Source: an uncultured Gammaproteobacteria bacterium | GTDB lineage: Bacteria > Pseudomonadota > Gammaproteobacteria > SZUA-140 | DNA: 15,937 bases | NCBI GenBank assembly: GCA_945787585.1 | Contig: CALZIG010000185.1 | Location: 1-15,937, forward strand | Direction: 5' to 3' | Shown: positions 8,634 to 15,093 of the stretch, in pieces | Numbering within the stretch: position 1 is the first letter of the stretch | How the letters are laid out: every line of letters starts with the position of its first letter | Position numbers and translations under genes: made by a program | The notes under the pieces: model-generated | What the model saw: the letters and a program-made list of their open reading frames with translations, nothing else | Databases searched by the model: none | What the model was told of the DNA's origin: nothing

Positions 8634-9943
8634 AGATTTTTCGCCAGCAGCCCCAGCGTATAATCAGCGCCATCATTGGCTAACGGGATCTTGACACGAT
8701 AGCCACTGCCGGCGACTTCATTGATGGCATCGCCATTTTCATTGCGCAACTCAGTCAGCGTGAGGGTACGCCCCCCCTTTGGCAGGATCAGTTCCAGCAT
8801 ATCGCCCACGGCAAATTTGTTTTTAACCTCGACCATTGCCACGCCTTCGTCCGCATTGTAACCGATAATCTCACCGACAAATCGTTGCTGCAAACTGTCT
8901 GAATGGTGCTGCATGTAATTTTGATAATCTTTGCTGTGGTGGCGTTTAAAAAAACCATCGGTATAACCACGGCTCGCAAGATTTTCGAGTACGCCGAGAT
9001 GACGTTCATCAAAGGCGCGCCCTGCAAGTGCGTCATCGATCGCCTGGCGATAGGTCTGTGTAGTACGCGCCACGTAATAATGGGTCTTGGTACGACCTTC
9101 GATCTTGAGGCTATCAATACCCATTTTCACCAGTCGCTCAACATGCTCGACCGCGCGCAGGTCTTTTGAGTTCATGATATAAGTGCCGTGCTCATCCTCT
9201 TCAATCGGCATCAAATCGCCCGGGCGTTCGACCTGCTCTAACAGATATACCCGCTCCTTTGCGGCTTCATGTTGCGGCGTTGATCGATCCACCGCTACGG
9301 CATCTCCTGAGATATCAAGCTTCGCATCCTTGACATCATATTTCCAACGACATGAGTTCGTGCAGGAGCCCTGATTGGCATCGCGGTGATTAAAATAGCC
9401 CGAGAGCAGACAGCGCCCGGAATAGGCGATGCAGAGTGCACCGTGCACAAACACTTCAAGCTCCATATCGGGGCACTGCTGACGTATCTCTTCGATCTCA
9501 TCGAGAGATAGTTCGCGCGATAATATGATCCGTTTCAATCCCAACGATTGCCAGAATTTCACTCCGGCATAATTTACGGTGTTGGCCTGTACCGAAAGGT
9601 GCACTGGTAGATCTGGCCACGCTTCTCGTACCTGCATAATCAGACCGGGATCCGCCATAATCAATGCATCAGGTTTCAGCTCGACGACCGCCCTGATGTC
9701 GTCCATAAAGGTCTTGACCTTGCTGTTATGCGGCAGCACATTGCACGCGAGATAAAAACGCTTACCTGCCGCATGGACCGTCTCAATGCCAGTCGCAAGG
9801 GTTTCGTAACTACTGAAATCGTTATTGCGTACTCGCAAACTATAACGTGGCATACCGGCGTAAACCGCATCAGCACCATAATTGATGGCGTAGTTGAGAT
9901 TCCTCAGAGTGCCCGCGGGCGCGAGTAATTCAGTTGTTTTCAT
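8630..9943 (-). CDS. trhP: TrhP (YegQ) U32-family tRNA uridine hydroxylation protein
   Basis: The 437-residue product closely resembles E. coli YegQ/TrhP (453 residues), which takes part in oxygen-independent formation of 5-hydroxyuridine at the wobble position of tRNA. Shared segments include LLAPAGTLRNLNYA, YGADAVYAG, PRYSLRVRNN, LSVQANTVN, RIILSRELSLDEIEEIR, FVHGALCIAYSGRCLLSGY and EDEHGTYIMNSKDLRA. Cys171, Cys178, Cys194 and Cys198 lie in the region that supplies iron-sulfur ligands in U32 proteins. The C-terminal domain from about residue 350 (FVGEIIGY to YRVKIPL) is typical of TrhP, and distinguishes it from the shorter UbiU and UbiV. The ribosome-binding site is weak. It is the first gene of a three-gene cluster with the two SUMF1 proteins. 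Confidence 0.9.
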   Translation of the reverse strand: MKTTELLAPAGTLRNLNYAINYGADAVYAGMPRYSLRVRNNDFSSYETLATGIETVHAAGKRFYLACNVLPHNSKVKTFMDDIRAVVELKPDALIMADPGLIMQVREAWPDLPVHLSVQANTVNYAGVKFWQSLGLKRIILSRELSLDEIEEIRQQCPDMELEVFVHGALCIAYSGRCLLSGYFNHRDANQGSCTNSCRWKYDVKDAKLDISGDAVAVDRSTPQHEAAKERVYLLEQVERPGDLMPIEEDEHGTYIMNSKDLRAVEHVERLVKMGIDSLKIEGRTKTHYYVARTTQTYRQAIDDALAGRAFDERHLGVLENLASRGYTDGFFKRHHSKDYQNYMQHHSDSLQQRFVGEIIGYNADEGVAMVEVKNKFAVGDMLELILPKGGRTLTLTELRNENGDAINEVAGSGYRVKIPLANDGADYTLGLLAKNL

Positions 9944-10035
9944 GCTGGGATTTCAAAACTCATAAAAAACTATATATAACGAAAACATAGCTGAATATGC
10001 TCAGCATCCACTTTAATTGTGATATTAACCACCAA

Positions 10036-10063
10036 ATAAAGCGATGCTAACAGCGTCACGCTT
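10036..10063 (-). terminator. Weak terminator-like hairpin after the small membrane protein gene
   Basis: On the minus strand AAGCG pairs with CGCTT (10059-10063 and 10039-10043), with a further inner GCT/AGC pairing, followed by TATTT. The stem is interrupted and the U-tract is poor, so this is only a possible end for the gene at 10105-10308. Confidence 0.25.
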
Positions 10064-10104
10064 AATCACTAAATGATCCGGCAAGTGCTAATCGACTCAA
10101 CGTA

Positions 10105-10308
10105 TTACTTGCTACTTTCTTCTTCCTCACGCAGCGCACGCTCTTCCCGCTCTTTCTTACCAATCCTTAATGCTAAAAAGAAGGGCACCACAATCACCAA
10201 CAGGATGGCCAGACTCAGGCCTACCCCACTACTGACAGCACCCGATGATAATTTGATCAGCAAGGCAATAATCGCTAATGCGCCGATACAATAAATCGCT
10301 ACGTTCAT
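10105..10308 (-). CDS. Small two-helix membrane protein, unknown function
   Basis: The 67-residue product has two hydrophobic segments, about residues 2-18 (VAIYCIGALAIIALLI) and 28-45 (GLSLAILLVIVVPFFLAL), followed by a highly charged tail (GKKEREERALREEEESS). This suggests an inner-membrane hairpin with a cytosolic acidic/basic end. The frame extends to a TTG at 10317, but the ATG at 10308 is preferred, with GGTGG about 9 nt upstream. I do not recognise a family. It lies 77 nt beyond the end of the beta-propeller gene, with a hairpin between them, so co-transcription is possible. The clean membrane topology supports a real gene over the overlapping plus-strand frame. Confidence 0.6.
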   Translation of the reverse strand: MNVAIYCIGALAIIALLIKLSSGAVSSGVGLSLAILLVIVVPFFLALRIGKKEREERALREEEESSK

Positions 10309-10345
10309 AATATTCAACCACCATTGTTGACAGGAAAATAGCGCC

Positions 10346-10369
10346 CTGATGCCTTTACCACAGCATCAG
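10346..10369. repeat. Perfect 7-bp inverted repeat between two genes
   Basis: CTGATGC (10346-10352) and GCATCAG (10363-10369) flank a 10-base loop. There is no adjacent U-run on either strand (the nearest T-run on the minus strand is about 7 nt away), so it is a hairpin of uncertain role and not a clear terminator. It may protect a transcript end or separate the beta-propeller gene from the membrane protein gene. Confidence 0.4.
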
Positions 10370-10385
10370 AACGATGAAACAAAAA

Positions 10386-11636
10386 TCAGGCGATCCACAC
10401 TCGAGAATGTGGCGCGCCATCCGTGACCGTAATGGTCTCCACCACTGCATCGCTTTGACCATCAATAATCACCAGTGCACCCGCTTCAGCATTGGATGAA
10501 AAAACCAGCTGTGATACGCCCGCCTCGCCTTCAAAAGCCAGTGAGCCCGACGGTGAGCCCAGCGCCAACTCTGCCGCCAGGGTAATTTTAGGGAGCGTGG
10601 ACAGATCAAAAACCAACAGCGCATCACTCTTCAGGTTTGCTGTCTGCTCCGGGCTACCAGAACTGCTGGTCGTTAAATAGAGTTTACTGCCATCGAGATT
10701 AAAATAATACTTACCAATATAGATATCCGGCAGGTCAACCGTATCCAGTACATGGTGCGTCTGTGCATCCATCACCGTTAGCTTGGCGATTACATGGGCA
10801 GGATCTCGCTTGCGATCCGCACCACGGCCAAAGATATAGCGCCCACACGGCGTGATGAACAGATTGCTGTGTCCTTTAAACTCGATGCGCGACTCAATGG
10901 TATTGGAAACGGGGTCAATCACCGCCACCGTGCCGTAGCCGTTATTCAGGTTATAGAGCTTGCCTGAAATCTTCGAATAAACGAGACCGTGCGGAAAGGC
11001 GTTACAGGGGGCCGCGCTGCGCCCATCCTTCTCTTTATCGGCTTCGCAGAGATCAATCGTGGCGATCACTTTCAGGTAGGTTACTTGATCCGCAGGATCG
11101 TTACCGATCGCGGTCACCGTGCCGTCTTGTAAATTACTAATATAAACGGTGTGGGGCAGATTGGGGGACTGCTCAGTCGGCGCGACAAAACAGGCCTGAT
11201 GATGACCACGGCCCACACACACCGTGGCGAGGTGTTTGGCGGAAGCGCTGGCCGTATTCTCAATCACCGTGACTGATGAGCCAGCATCGCCACAATTCAC
11301 GGTATCGTTGCCACTCTCTTTATCGCCATCATTCATGAACCAGTCACGGTTACTGTCGGGTTCACTATAAATATGGGCAGGAAAGGCATCGACCGGGAAG
11401 TTGGTCTGAATACGAATCGACTTGGTCTCAGGATCCAGCAGAATAAAACGGTGTTCCTGAGTCAGGCCGACAAAAATCGGCTTGAGTGCCTTTTCCAGCC
11501 CGCTTTCCGGCTCGATGCCCAGACAATTGATGGTAATCTCGCCATTACGACGCTTAACCACACAGACCTTGCCGGTGGTACGATCACTACTATAGTAACC
11601 CAGTGTAAAATCAATCCCCAATGCCCCATCACTCAT
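10386..11636 (-). CDS. Cys/His-rich beta-propeller (YVTN-like repeat) protein
   Basis: The 416-residue product is made of repeated four-stranded blades, clearest in the C-terminal half: GTVAVIDPVSNTIESRIEF, AKLTVMDAQTHHVLDTVDL and GALVIIDGQSDAVVETITV, each followed by a strand such as GRYIFGRG or GSKLYLTT. This resembles the YncE/YVTN and cytochrome-d1-like propellers. No signal peptide is visible, so it should be cytoplasmic. Eight cysteines (25, 38, 115, 140, 149, 197, 211, 264) and local groupings such as His145-His146-X2-Cys149 and Cys211-X4-His216 could bind a metal. The start is supported by AGGA 7 nt before the ATG. It is the first gene of its strand after a large divergent intergenic region. 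Function unknown. Confidence 0.82.
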   Translation of the reverse strand: MSDGALGIDFTLGYYSSDRTTGKVCVVKRRNGEITINCLGIEPESGLEKALKPIFVGLTQEHRFILLDPETKSIRIQTNFPVDAFPAHIYSEPDSNRDWFMNDGDKESGNDTVNCGDAGSSVTVIENTASASAKHLATVCVGRGHHQACFVAPTEQSPNLPHTVYISNLQDGTVTAIGNDPADQVTYLKVIATIDLCEADKEKDGRSAAPCNAFPHGLVYSKISGKLYNLNNGYGTVAVIDPVSNTIESRIEFKGHSNLFITPCGRYIFGRGADRKRDPAHVIAKLTVMDAQTHHVLDTVDLPDIYIGKYYFNLDGSKLYLTTSSSGSPEQTANLKSDALLVFDLSTLPKITLAAELALGSPSGSLAFEGEAGVSQLVFSSNAEAGALVIIDGQSDAVVETITVTDGAPHSRVWIA

Positions 11637-12040
11637 AACATCATCCTAACTAAAGTCAGCTATACGATAATCCCCTACCAAATCTTGATAATCAAATAGC
11701 GCCTCGTCAACACGAGCAAGCTGGCTTGCCATAATGATTCAGAGCAGAGGATAAAGCACCTGATTATAGCGGATCACACCTCTCGAGTGGGGAAAAATAT
11801 AGCAACTGTAGATACATGTTGAGCGGTATCATTTCACACAAGGCCACGCCATAATAGGTTCACTTGAATTATGGTTGGCATACTATACAAATCACTCGAG
11901 AATTTTCAATCACTCCTGACTGCGAACAAGTAAAATTCCACTACTAATTAAGGGGTTATAAATTCATATCCAAACGCCCTGCGCAAGCGCTATAGTTAGT
12001 TATGCGACTATGTCGCTCCATTAAAAGGAGGTACTCAATC
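11637..12040. other. 404-nt divergent intergenic region
   Basis: No gene is visible. It separates the beta-propeller gene (minus) from the repeat protein (plus). Small inverted repeats are present: CTCG/CGAG (11703-11716), GCAAGC/GCTTGC (11716-11729), TTGAT-A-ATCAA (11685-11695), and a 9-bp pair TCTCGAGTG (11781-11789) with its reverse complement CACTCGAGA (11893-11901). GCCATAAT occurs twice, near 11728 and 11848. Promoters are not obvious: TATAGT at 11991-11996 and TATAAA at 11957-11962 could serve the plus-strand gene, but neither has a good -35 element. Confidence 0.5.
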
Positions 12041-12418
12041 ATGAAAAGAAAACTCGGCCTATTCCTGGCTTTGGTGATGCTCACCGCATCTGGCGCTATT
12101 ATGGCAAGTAAAGGGCATGGCGAAATCAAAACCATGGCATCGATTCTAGCGGGTCTTAACCATCATCCCAGCAGCGCAGAAAAGAAACAACTCCAAATGA
12201 TTGTTGATGATAGCCATGCTTCGGCACATGCCAAGACACTGGCACAGGTGATGATTGATCTCGATCACAAAGTCAGCGGCGCAGATAAAGCGAAATTGAA
12301 AAAAATTGCCAAAGACTCCAACGCTAACGAAAACGAGCGTGAACTAGCGAATATTCTGCTAAATCTTAACCACAAAGCAAGCGCAGACGATAAACATAAA
12401 CTGCACGCGATGCATTAA
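12041..12418 (+). CDS. Secreted protein of three tandem 35-residue helical repeats
   Basis: The 125-residue product has a signal peptide (MKRK, hydrophobic to about residue 21, cleavage likely after Ala22). The remainder is a tandem repeat: residues 30-64, 65-99 and a shortened third copy at 100-125, aligned without gaps. Each copy reads roughly [K/R]-x-[L/M]-A-x-[I/V]-[L/M]-x-x-L-[N/D]-H-[H/K]-x-S-x-x-[D/E]-K-x-x-L, followed in the first two by a D-S-x-A linker. Two short helices per repeat are expected. There are no cysteines, and the protein is rich in His, Lys and Asp. The ATG at 12041 is chosen because AAGGAGG lies 9 nt upstream and the signal peptide starts there; an upstream in-frame ATG at 12002 is less likely. 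A strong terminator follows. Family unknown. Confidence 0.85.
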   Translation: MKRKLGLFLALVMLTASGAIMASKGHGEIKTMASILAGLNHHPSSAEKKQLQMIVDDSHASAHAKTLAQVMIDLDHKVSGADKAKLKKIAKDSNANENERELANILLNLNHKASADDKHKLHAMH

Positions 12419-12423
12419 TAAAT

Positions 12424-12454
12424 AAGACCTCGGGTGTTCATCACCCGAGGTCTT
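12424..12454 (+). terminator. Strong intrinsic terminator, probably bidirectional
   Basis: A perfect 13-bp stem (12424-12436 with 12442-12454), rich in G-C pairs, encloses a five-base loop (TTCAT) and ends in a T-run on the plus strand. It starts 6 nt after the stop of the repeat protein. On the minus strand the tail is ATTTATT, so it may also end transcription of the convergent SRPBCC gene, about 100 nt away. Confidence 0.9.
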
Positions 12455-12551
12455 TCACTTGCACTCATTACTCAATCGCACCGCCTTACCCTCTTTACCT
12501 TCCCCCCTACTTTGACCGTACGACAGAGGCATCAGTACTCGGCGGAACTTA

Positions 12552-13082
12552 TTAAACGACTCCAGCCGCTTTTCGCTTTTCGTAAAGCGAATCATGCTCA
12601 GCCCGTTGCTTTAACGCATCATTCATTTCACTGAAGCTTCTAGCAACACTCCACTGGATAAAAGGCCAACAAAAGTAGAGCAATACACCTCGATAACTTT
12701 CGCCTTGAGAGAACTTAACCTTATTATCCGAGATCGACTCAATAACAAAATAATGCCGGCCATCCAGTATATTTCGGGCAATTGTTGTGCCGACCCATAT
12801 CATCTCTCGTGATGTATTCAACTGTTGCAACAACAGTTTGAAATCCATCTTCATACCAACAGGCAGTTTAATCGTAACAAAAATTTTGTTACCGGCCTCA
12901 ACAGGCCCTGAAATCGCCACGATAAAAGGATTCCATTCAGCGTAAGCCTGAAAATCGGTAAGCACACGCCAGACTTGTTCAGCAGAAGAATCGATTTCGA
13001 TGTGAGTGTCTACCGCACGGGAAGTGATTAAACCCACGATGCCTATACTAAAAATAACTAAAAAAATGATCTCGATCCACAT
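12552..13082 (-). CDS. Membrane-anchored SRPBCC (START-like) domain protein
   Basis: The 176-residue product starts with one transmembrane helix (about residues 3-21, IEIIFLVIFSIGIVGLI), then a domain of the SRPBCC/polyketide-cyclase type: HIEIDSSAEQVWRVLTDFQAYAEWNPFI is the characteristic opening, followed by beta strands (KIFVTIKLPVG, RHYFVIESISDNKVKF) and a C-terminal helix (FSEMNDALKQRAEH). Such folds bind hydrophobic ligands, but the ligand cannot be told from sequence. GGAG lies 7 nt before the ATG. It lies 52 nt downstream of the PilZ gene on the same strand, so the two may form a small operon. Confidence 0.8.
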   Translation of the reverse strand: MWIEIIFLVIFSIGIVGLITSRAVDTHIEIDSSAEQVWRVLTDFQAYAEWNPFIVAISGPVEAGNKIFVTIKLPVGMKMDFKLLLQQLNTSREMIWVGTTIARNILDGRHYFVIESISDNKVKFSQGESYRGVLLYFCWPFIQWSVARSFSEMNDALKQRAEHDSLYEKRKAAGVV

Positions 13083-13115
13083 AGCAACGCTCCATTAAGA
13101 AAACCGAGAACACCT

Positions 13116-13125
13116 GTCAGCTGAC
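13116..13125. repeat. 10-bp perfect palindrome between the PilZ and SRPBCC genes
   Basis: GTCAGCTGAC reads the same on both strands and sits in the 52-nt gap between the two genes, just past the PilZ stop. It could be an operator, or chance. No U-run follows, so it is not a terminator. Confidence 0.3.
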
Positions 13126-13134
13126 TTCGGCAGG

Positions 13135-13548
13135 CTACCACTTATCGCTAAAACGATCGCGCTTCTTTTTAGCGCGTAGGCCTGTGCCAGTGTCAACCGA
13201 ACGAGCAGTTTTAAGGAGATCAGTAATCGCCTCAAGGCCATCCAGTACCGCAGCTGTTTTCATGTAATCAGTATTGAATACAAACTCAACACCACAACGA
13301 TCTTCCCAGCAGTTGCGCACTTCAGCGATAAGCAGACTAAGCACAATCTTTTCCAGCTTGATATTGAGTTCCAGCTGCTCCCCAACTTCATATTGCAGCC
13401 CACTGGTAATAAATGCCAACCCATACGCGCTGAAATCGACGCCTTTAACTCTATCAAAGGGTGCGTCAATCCCAAGCGGCTTTACGTCAATCACAAGCTG
13501 CTGAGCATGATAGCGTACGTGCTGTCTACGATTGTTCTTTTTATACAT
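13135..13548 (-). CDS. PilZ domain protein (probable cyclic di-GMP receptor)
   Basis: The 137-residue product has both halves of the PilZ signature: Arg8-X3-Arg12 in the N-terminal RRQHVRYH segment, and the D-X-S-X2-G motif at residues 38-43 (DFSAYG). Beta strands (LELNIKLEKIVLSLLIAEVRNCW, CGVEFVF) complete the barrel, and a helix plus a basic tail (RAKKKRDRF) end the protein. With both motifs intact, c-di-GMP binding is expected, but the target process is not visible; motility, adhesion or polysaccharide export are usual. The ATG is preceded by GGGG at 5 nt. The SRPBCC membrane protein follows 52 nt downstream. Confidence 0.88.
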   Translation of the reverse strand: MYKKNNRRQHVRYHAQQLVIDVKPLGIDAPFDRVKGVDFSAYGLAFITSGLQYEVGEQLELNIKLEKIVLSLLIAEVRNCWEDRCGVEFVFNTDYMKTAAVLDGLEAITDLLKTARSVDTGTGLRAKKKRDRFSDKW

Positions 13549-13644
13549 CTATACCCCAGGTCGCTGCCCATCATGTGCTCAAGTCAGAATAGTACTAATA
13601 TTTGACAGCAGTGTAAAATCACTGGAAAAATCAATAATTTCCGT

Positions 13645-13662
13645 AGGGTTCAGCATAACCCT
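13645..13662. repeat. Inverted repeat in the PilZ-Nudix divergent region
   Basis: AGGGTT (13645-13650) and AACCCT (13657-13662) flank a six-base centre. No T-run follows on either strand. It sits roughly midway between two divergently transcribed genes and could be an operator. Function unknown. Confidence 0.35.
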
Positions 13663-13723
13663 TCATAACTTCAGATAGATTAAACATACTTAAAACCAAA
13701 CAATCATTCATTATTAACTATGC

Positions 13724-13752
13724 AAGACATAGGCCTTACGAATACCTATAAT
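13724..13752 (+). promoter_or_regulatory. Candidate promoter for the Nudix gene with dyad at the start site
   Basis: AAGACA (13724-13729) and a perfect TATAAT (13747-13752) are separated by 17 nt, predicting a start near 13759. Immediately downstream, CACCATA (13754-13760) and TATGGTG (13772-13778) form 7-bp inverted arms over an 11-base centre. A dyad across the transcription start is a typical position for a repressor operator, or it could be a leader hairpin. Confidence 0.45.
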
Positions 13753-13827
13753 GCACCATAATTCTGTATGCTATGGTGTCTGTGCACCCTCTATTTTGCA
13801 TTTATCGATTAAAGACACCTAAAACCC

Positions 13828-14379
13828 ATGCATCGACAACAGCTGCTAGACTTACTAATACAGTACAAAACGCCCCATATGGAAGAAGCTGCCATGGTGG
13901 ATCGTACGCGTCATTTTGTCTCACAACATAGCAACTGTTTTGACCGTCAACTGATGCAGGGACATGTCACAGGCTCTGCATGGGTGGTTAATCCAGCCCA
14001 CAGCCACGTATTGATGCTGCACCACCGCAAACTTGACCTCTGGTTGCAACCAGGCGGCCACGCCGATGGCGACTCAGATATCGTCCGTGTGGCATTGAAT
14101 GAGACCTCAGAAGAGTCCGGCATTGATATCCAGCAGATCAAACTATTAAGCGAAAATATATTTGATGTAGATATACATACTATCCATGAAAGTGTTCATG
14201 ATCCGCGTCACATCCATTTCGACATCCGTTTTTTACTCGAAATTGACGATCAGTTGCCACTGCCCGGGAATGATGAATCGCATCAGATTGGCTGGGTGCC
14301 ACTCGAAAAAGTCGCGCGTTTCAACAATGCGCTCTCGCTGCGGCGTTTGGTACAGAAAACACGCAAGCTCTCGTTGTAA
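13828..14379 (+). CDS. Nudix hydrolase
   Basis: The 183-residue product carries a Nudix box starting at Gly77 (GGHADGDSD...NETSEESGI). The metal-binding E-X2-E-E core is intact at Glu92, Glu95 and Glu96, with Gly98 in place. However, the first box glutamate is Ser83 and the conserved arginine is Asn91, so the box is degenerate at two positions. The N-terminal 45 residues are helical and the QPGGHADGD stretch resembles a group of uncharacterised bacterial Nudix proteins. Members hydrolyse nucleoside diphosphates linked to other groups; the substrate here is unknown. No good ribosome-binding site precedes the ATG at 13828; an in-frame ATG at 13879 is an alternative. It converges with csoS1D, 37 nt away, with no clear terminator between. 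Confidence 0.86.
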   Translation: MHRQQLLDLLIQYKTPHMEEAAMVDRTRHFVSQHSNCFDRQLMQGHVTGSAWVVNPAHSHVLMLHHRKLDLWLQPGGHADGDSDIVRVALNETSEESGIDIQQIKLLSENIFDVDIHTIHESVHDPRHIHFDIRFLLEIDDQLPLPGNDESHQIGWVPLEKVARFNNALSLRRLVQKTRKLSL

Positions 14380-14416
14380 CGGTCACACGCGCATCAGCGC
14401 ACTGAGCCTTATCTCA

Positions 14417-15043
14417 TTATTCTAGCGGCAATACGCCTGAAAGACTCTGCACTGCCTGCCTAGCAGCATGGGCGGCCACATCGATATCCGCTTCTTTACC
14501 GGCTAACGTCAATCGACCATAAGCACCCACAGCGCGCGCATCCACCAGTGTGATGTTGGCGGCCTTCTCTGCCTCATTGGCGGCATAGACAATATAACCG
14601 GCCGGCTCTGTCTCGAGAATAAACATACTCTGCCCCGGCAGAATCATTGAACCTTTGCGATCCTGGCGATTGATCAGCACGGCATGATCCGGCGTAATCG
14701 AACGCACCGTTTCGCTCCACGCAATGCGGCATTTCTGACGCGCATCTTCGTGTGTACCTAACGCATTCAGTACAGAATTCCCCGCCTCGGTCACATCACT
14801 CTGATCACGATGATGGAATACCATCGACCCGAAAGCACGCTCCACAACCTGTTGCCCCAGGTGAACACGGGTCGCCTTAAGCGCGATGTCGGTAAGACGA
14901 TGAATCGCCATGCCCGGCGCGACTTCCATCCACAGGCACGAATCGCCAGGCACAGGGAGAAATCCCTGAGACGCCGTCCCCATATAGGCGGCCAGCTGCG
15001 GTTGCAGCGAATCTATAAACACATAGGTGCGTAACTTAATCAT
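14417..15043 (-). CDS. csoS1D: Carboxysome shell protein CsoS1D (tandem BMC domains)
   Basis: The 208-residue product closely matches CsoS1D, which forms pseudohexameric trimers in the alpha-carboxysome shell, stacks in pairs and has a large gated pore thought to pass metabolites such as RuBP. Diagnostic segments are [59 protein letters not shown] and [24 protein letters not shown]. The two BMC repeats run about 5-105 and 110-205. Glu68-Arg69 correspond to the Glu-Arg pair that gates the pore in the Prochlorococcus protein. It lacks the long N-terminal extension of the marine cyanobacterial form (about 256 residues). AAGG sits about 6 nt before the ATG. It lies 50 nt downstream of cbbR on the same strand. 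No other carboxysome gene lies in the window. Confidence 0.94.
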   Translation of the reverse strand: MIKLRTYVFIDSLQPQLAAYMGTASQGFLPVPGDSCLWMEVAPGMAIHRLTDIALKATRVHLGQQVVERAFGSMVFHHRDQSDVTEAGNSVLNALGTHEDARQKCRIAWSETVRSITPDHAVLINRQDRKGSMILPGQSMFILETEPAGYIVYAANEAEKAANITLVDARAVGAYGRLTLAGKEADIDVAAHAARQAVQSLSGVLPLE

Positions 15044-15053
15044 ATAAACCTTA

Positions 15054-15066
15054 TCGCAATTTGCGA
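15054..15066. promoter_or_regulatory. T-N11-A palindrome just upstream of csoS1D
   Basis: TCGCAATTTGCGA is a perfect dyad (6-bp arms, one central base) and fits the T-N11-A rule of LysR-family binding sites. It lies in the 50-nt gap between cbbR and csoS1D, 11-23 nt before the csoS1D ATG. It could be a CbbR site or a small RNA hairpin near the ribosome-binding site. A single palindrome of this size may also be chance. Confidence 0.3.
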
Positions 15067-15093
15067 ATTTTCAAGCACCTGTTCAATTTATGC

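Noticed and set aside
8630..9943. U32 protein as a protease or as UbiU/UbiV
   Set aside because: Its length, C-terminal domain and segment-by-segment similarity fit TrhP/YegQ; UbiU and UbiV are shorter and lack the C-terminal domain, and no ubi genes are adjacent.
10073..10294. Plus-strand 73-codon frame overlapping the small membrane protein
   Set aside because: The minus-strand frame has a coherent two-helix plus charged-tail topology and a plausible start; the plus-strand product is Ser/Arg-rich with no such pattern.
11685..11695. TTGAT-A-ATCAA as an FNR site
   Set aside because: FNR sites need four bases between the half-sites (TTGAT-N4-ATCAA). Here there is one, so only a short AT-rich palindrome can be claimed.
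12002..12040. Upstream ATG extension of the repeat protein
   Set aside because: It would put an Arg-rich 13-residue stretch before the signal peptide and ignore the strong AAGGAGG placed for the ATG at 12041.
14390..14403. GCGC-ATCA-GCGC as a terminator between the Nudix gene and csoS1D
   Set aside because: The stem is only 4 bp and no U-run follows on either strand.
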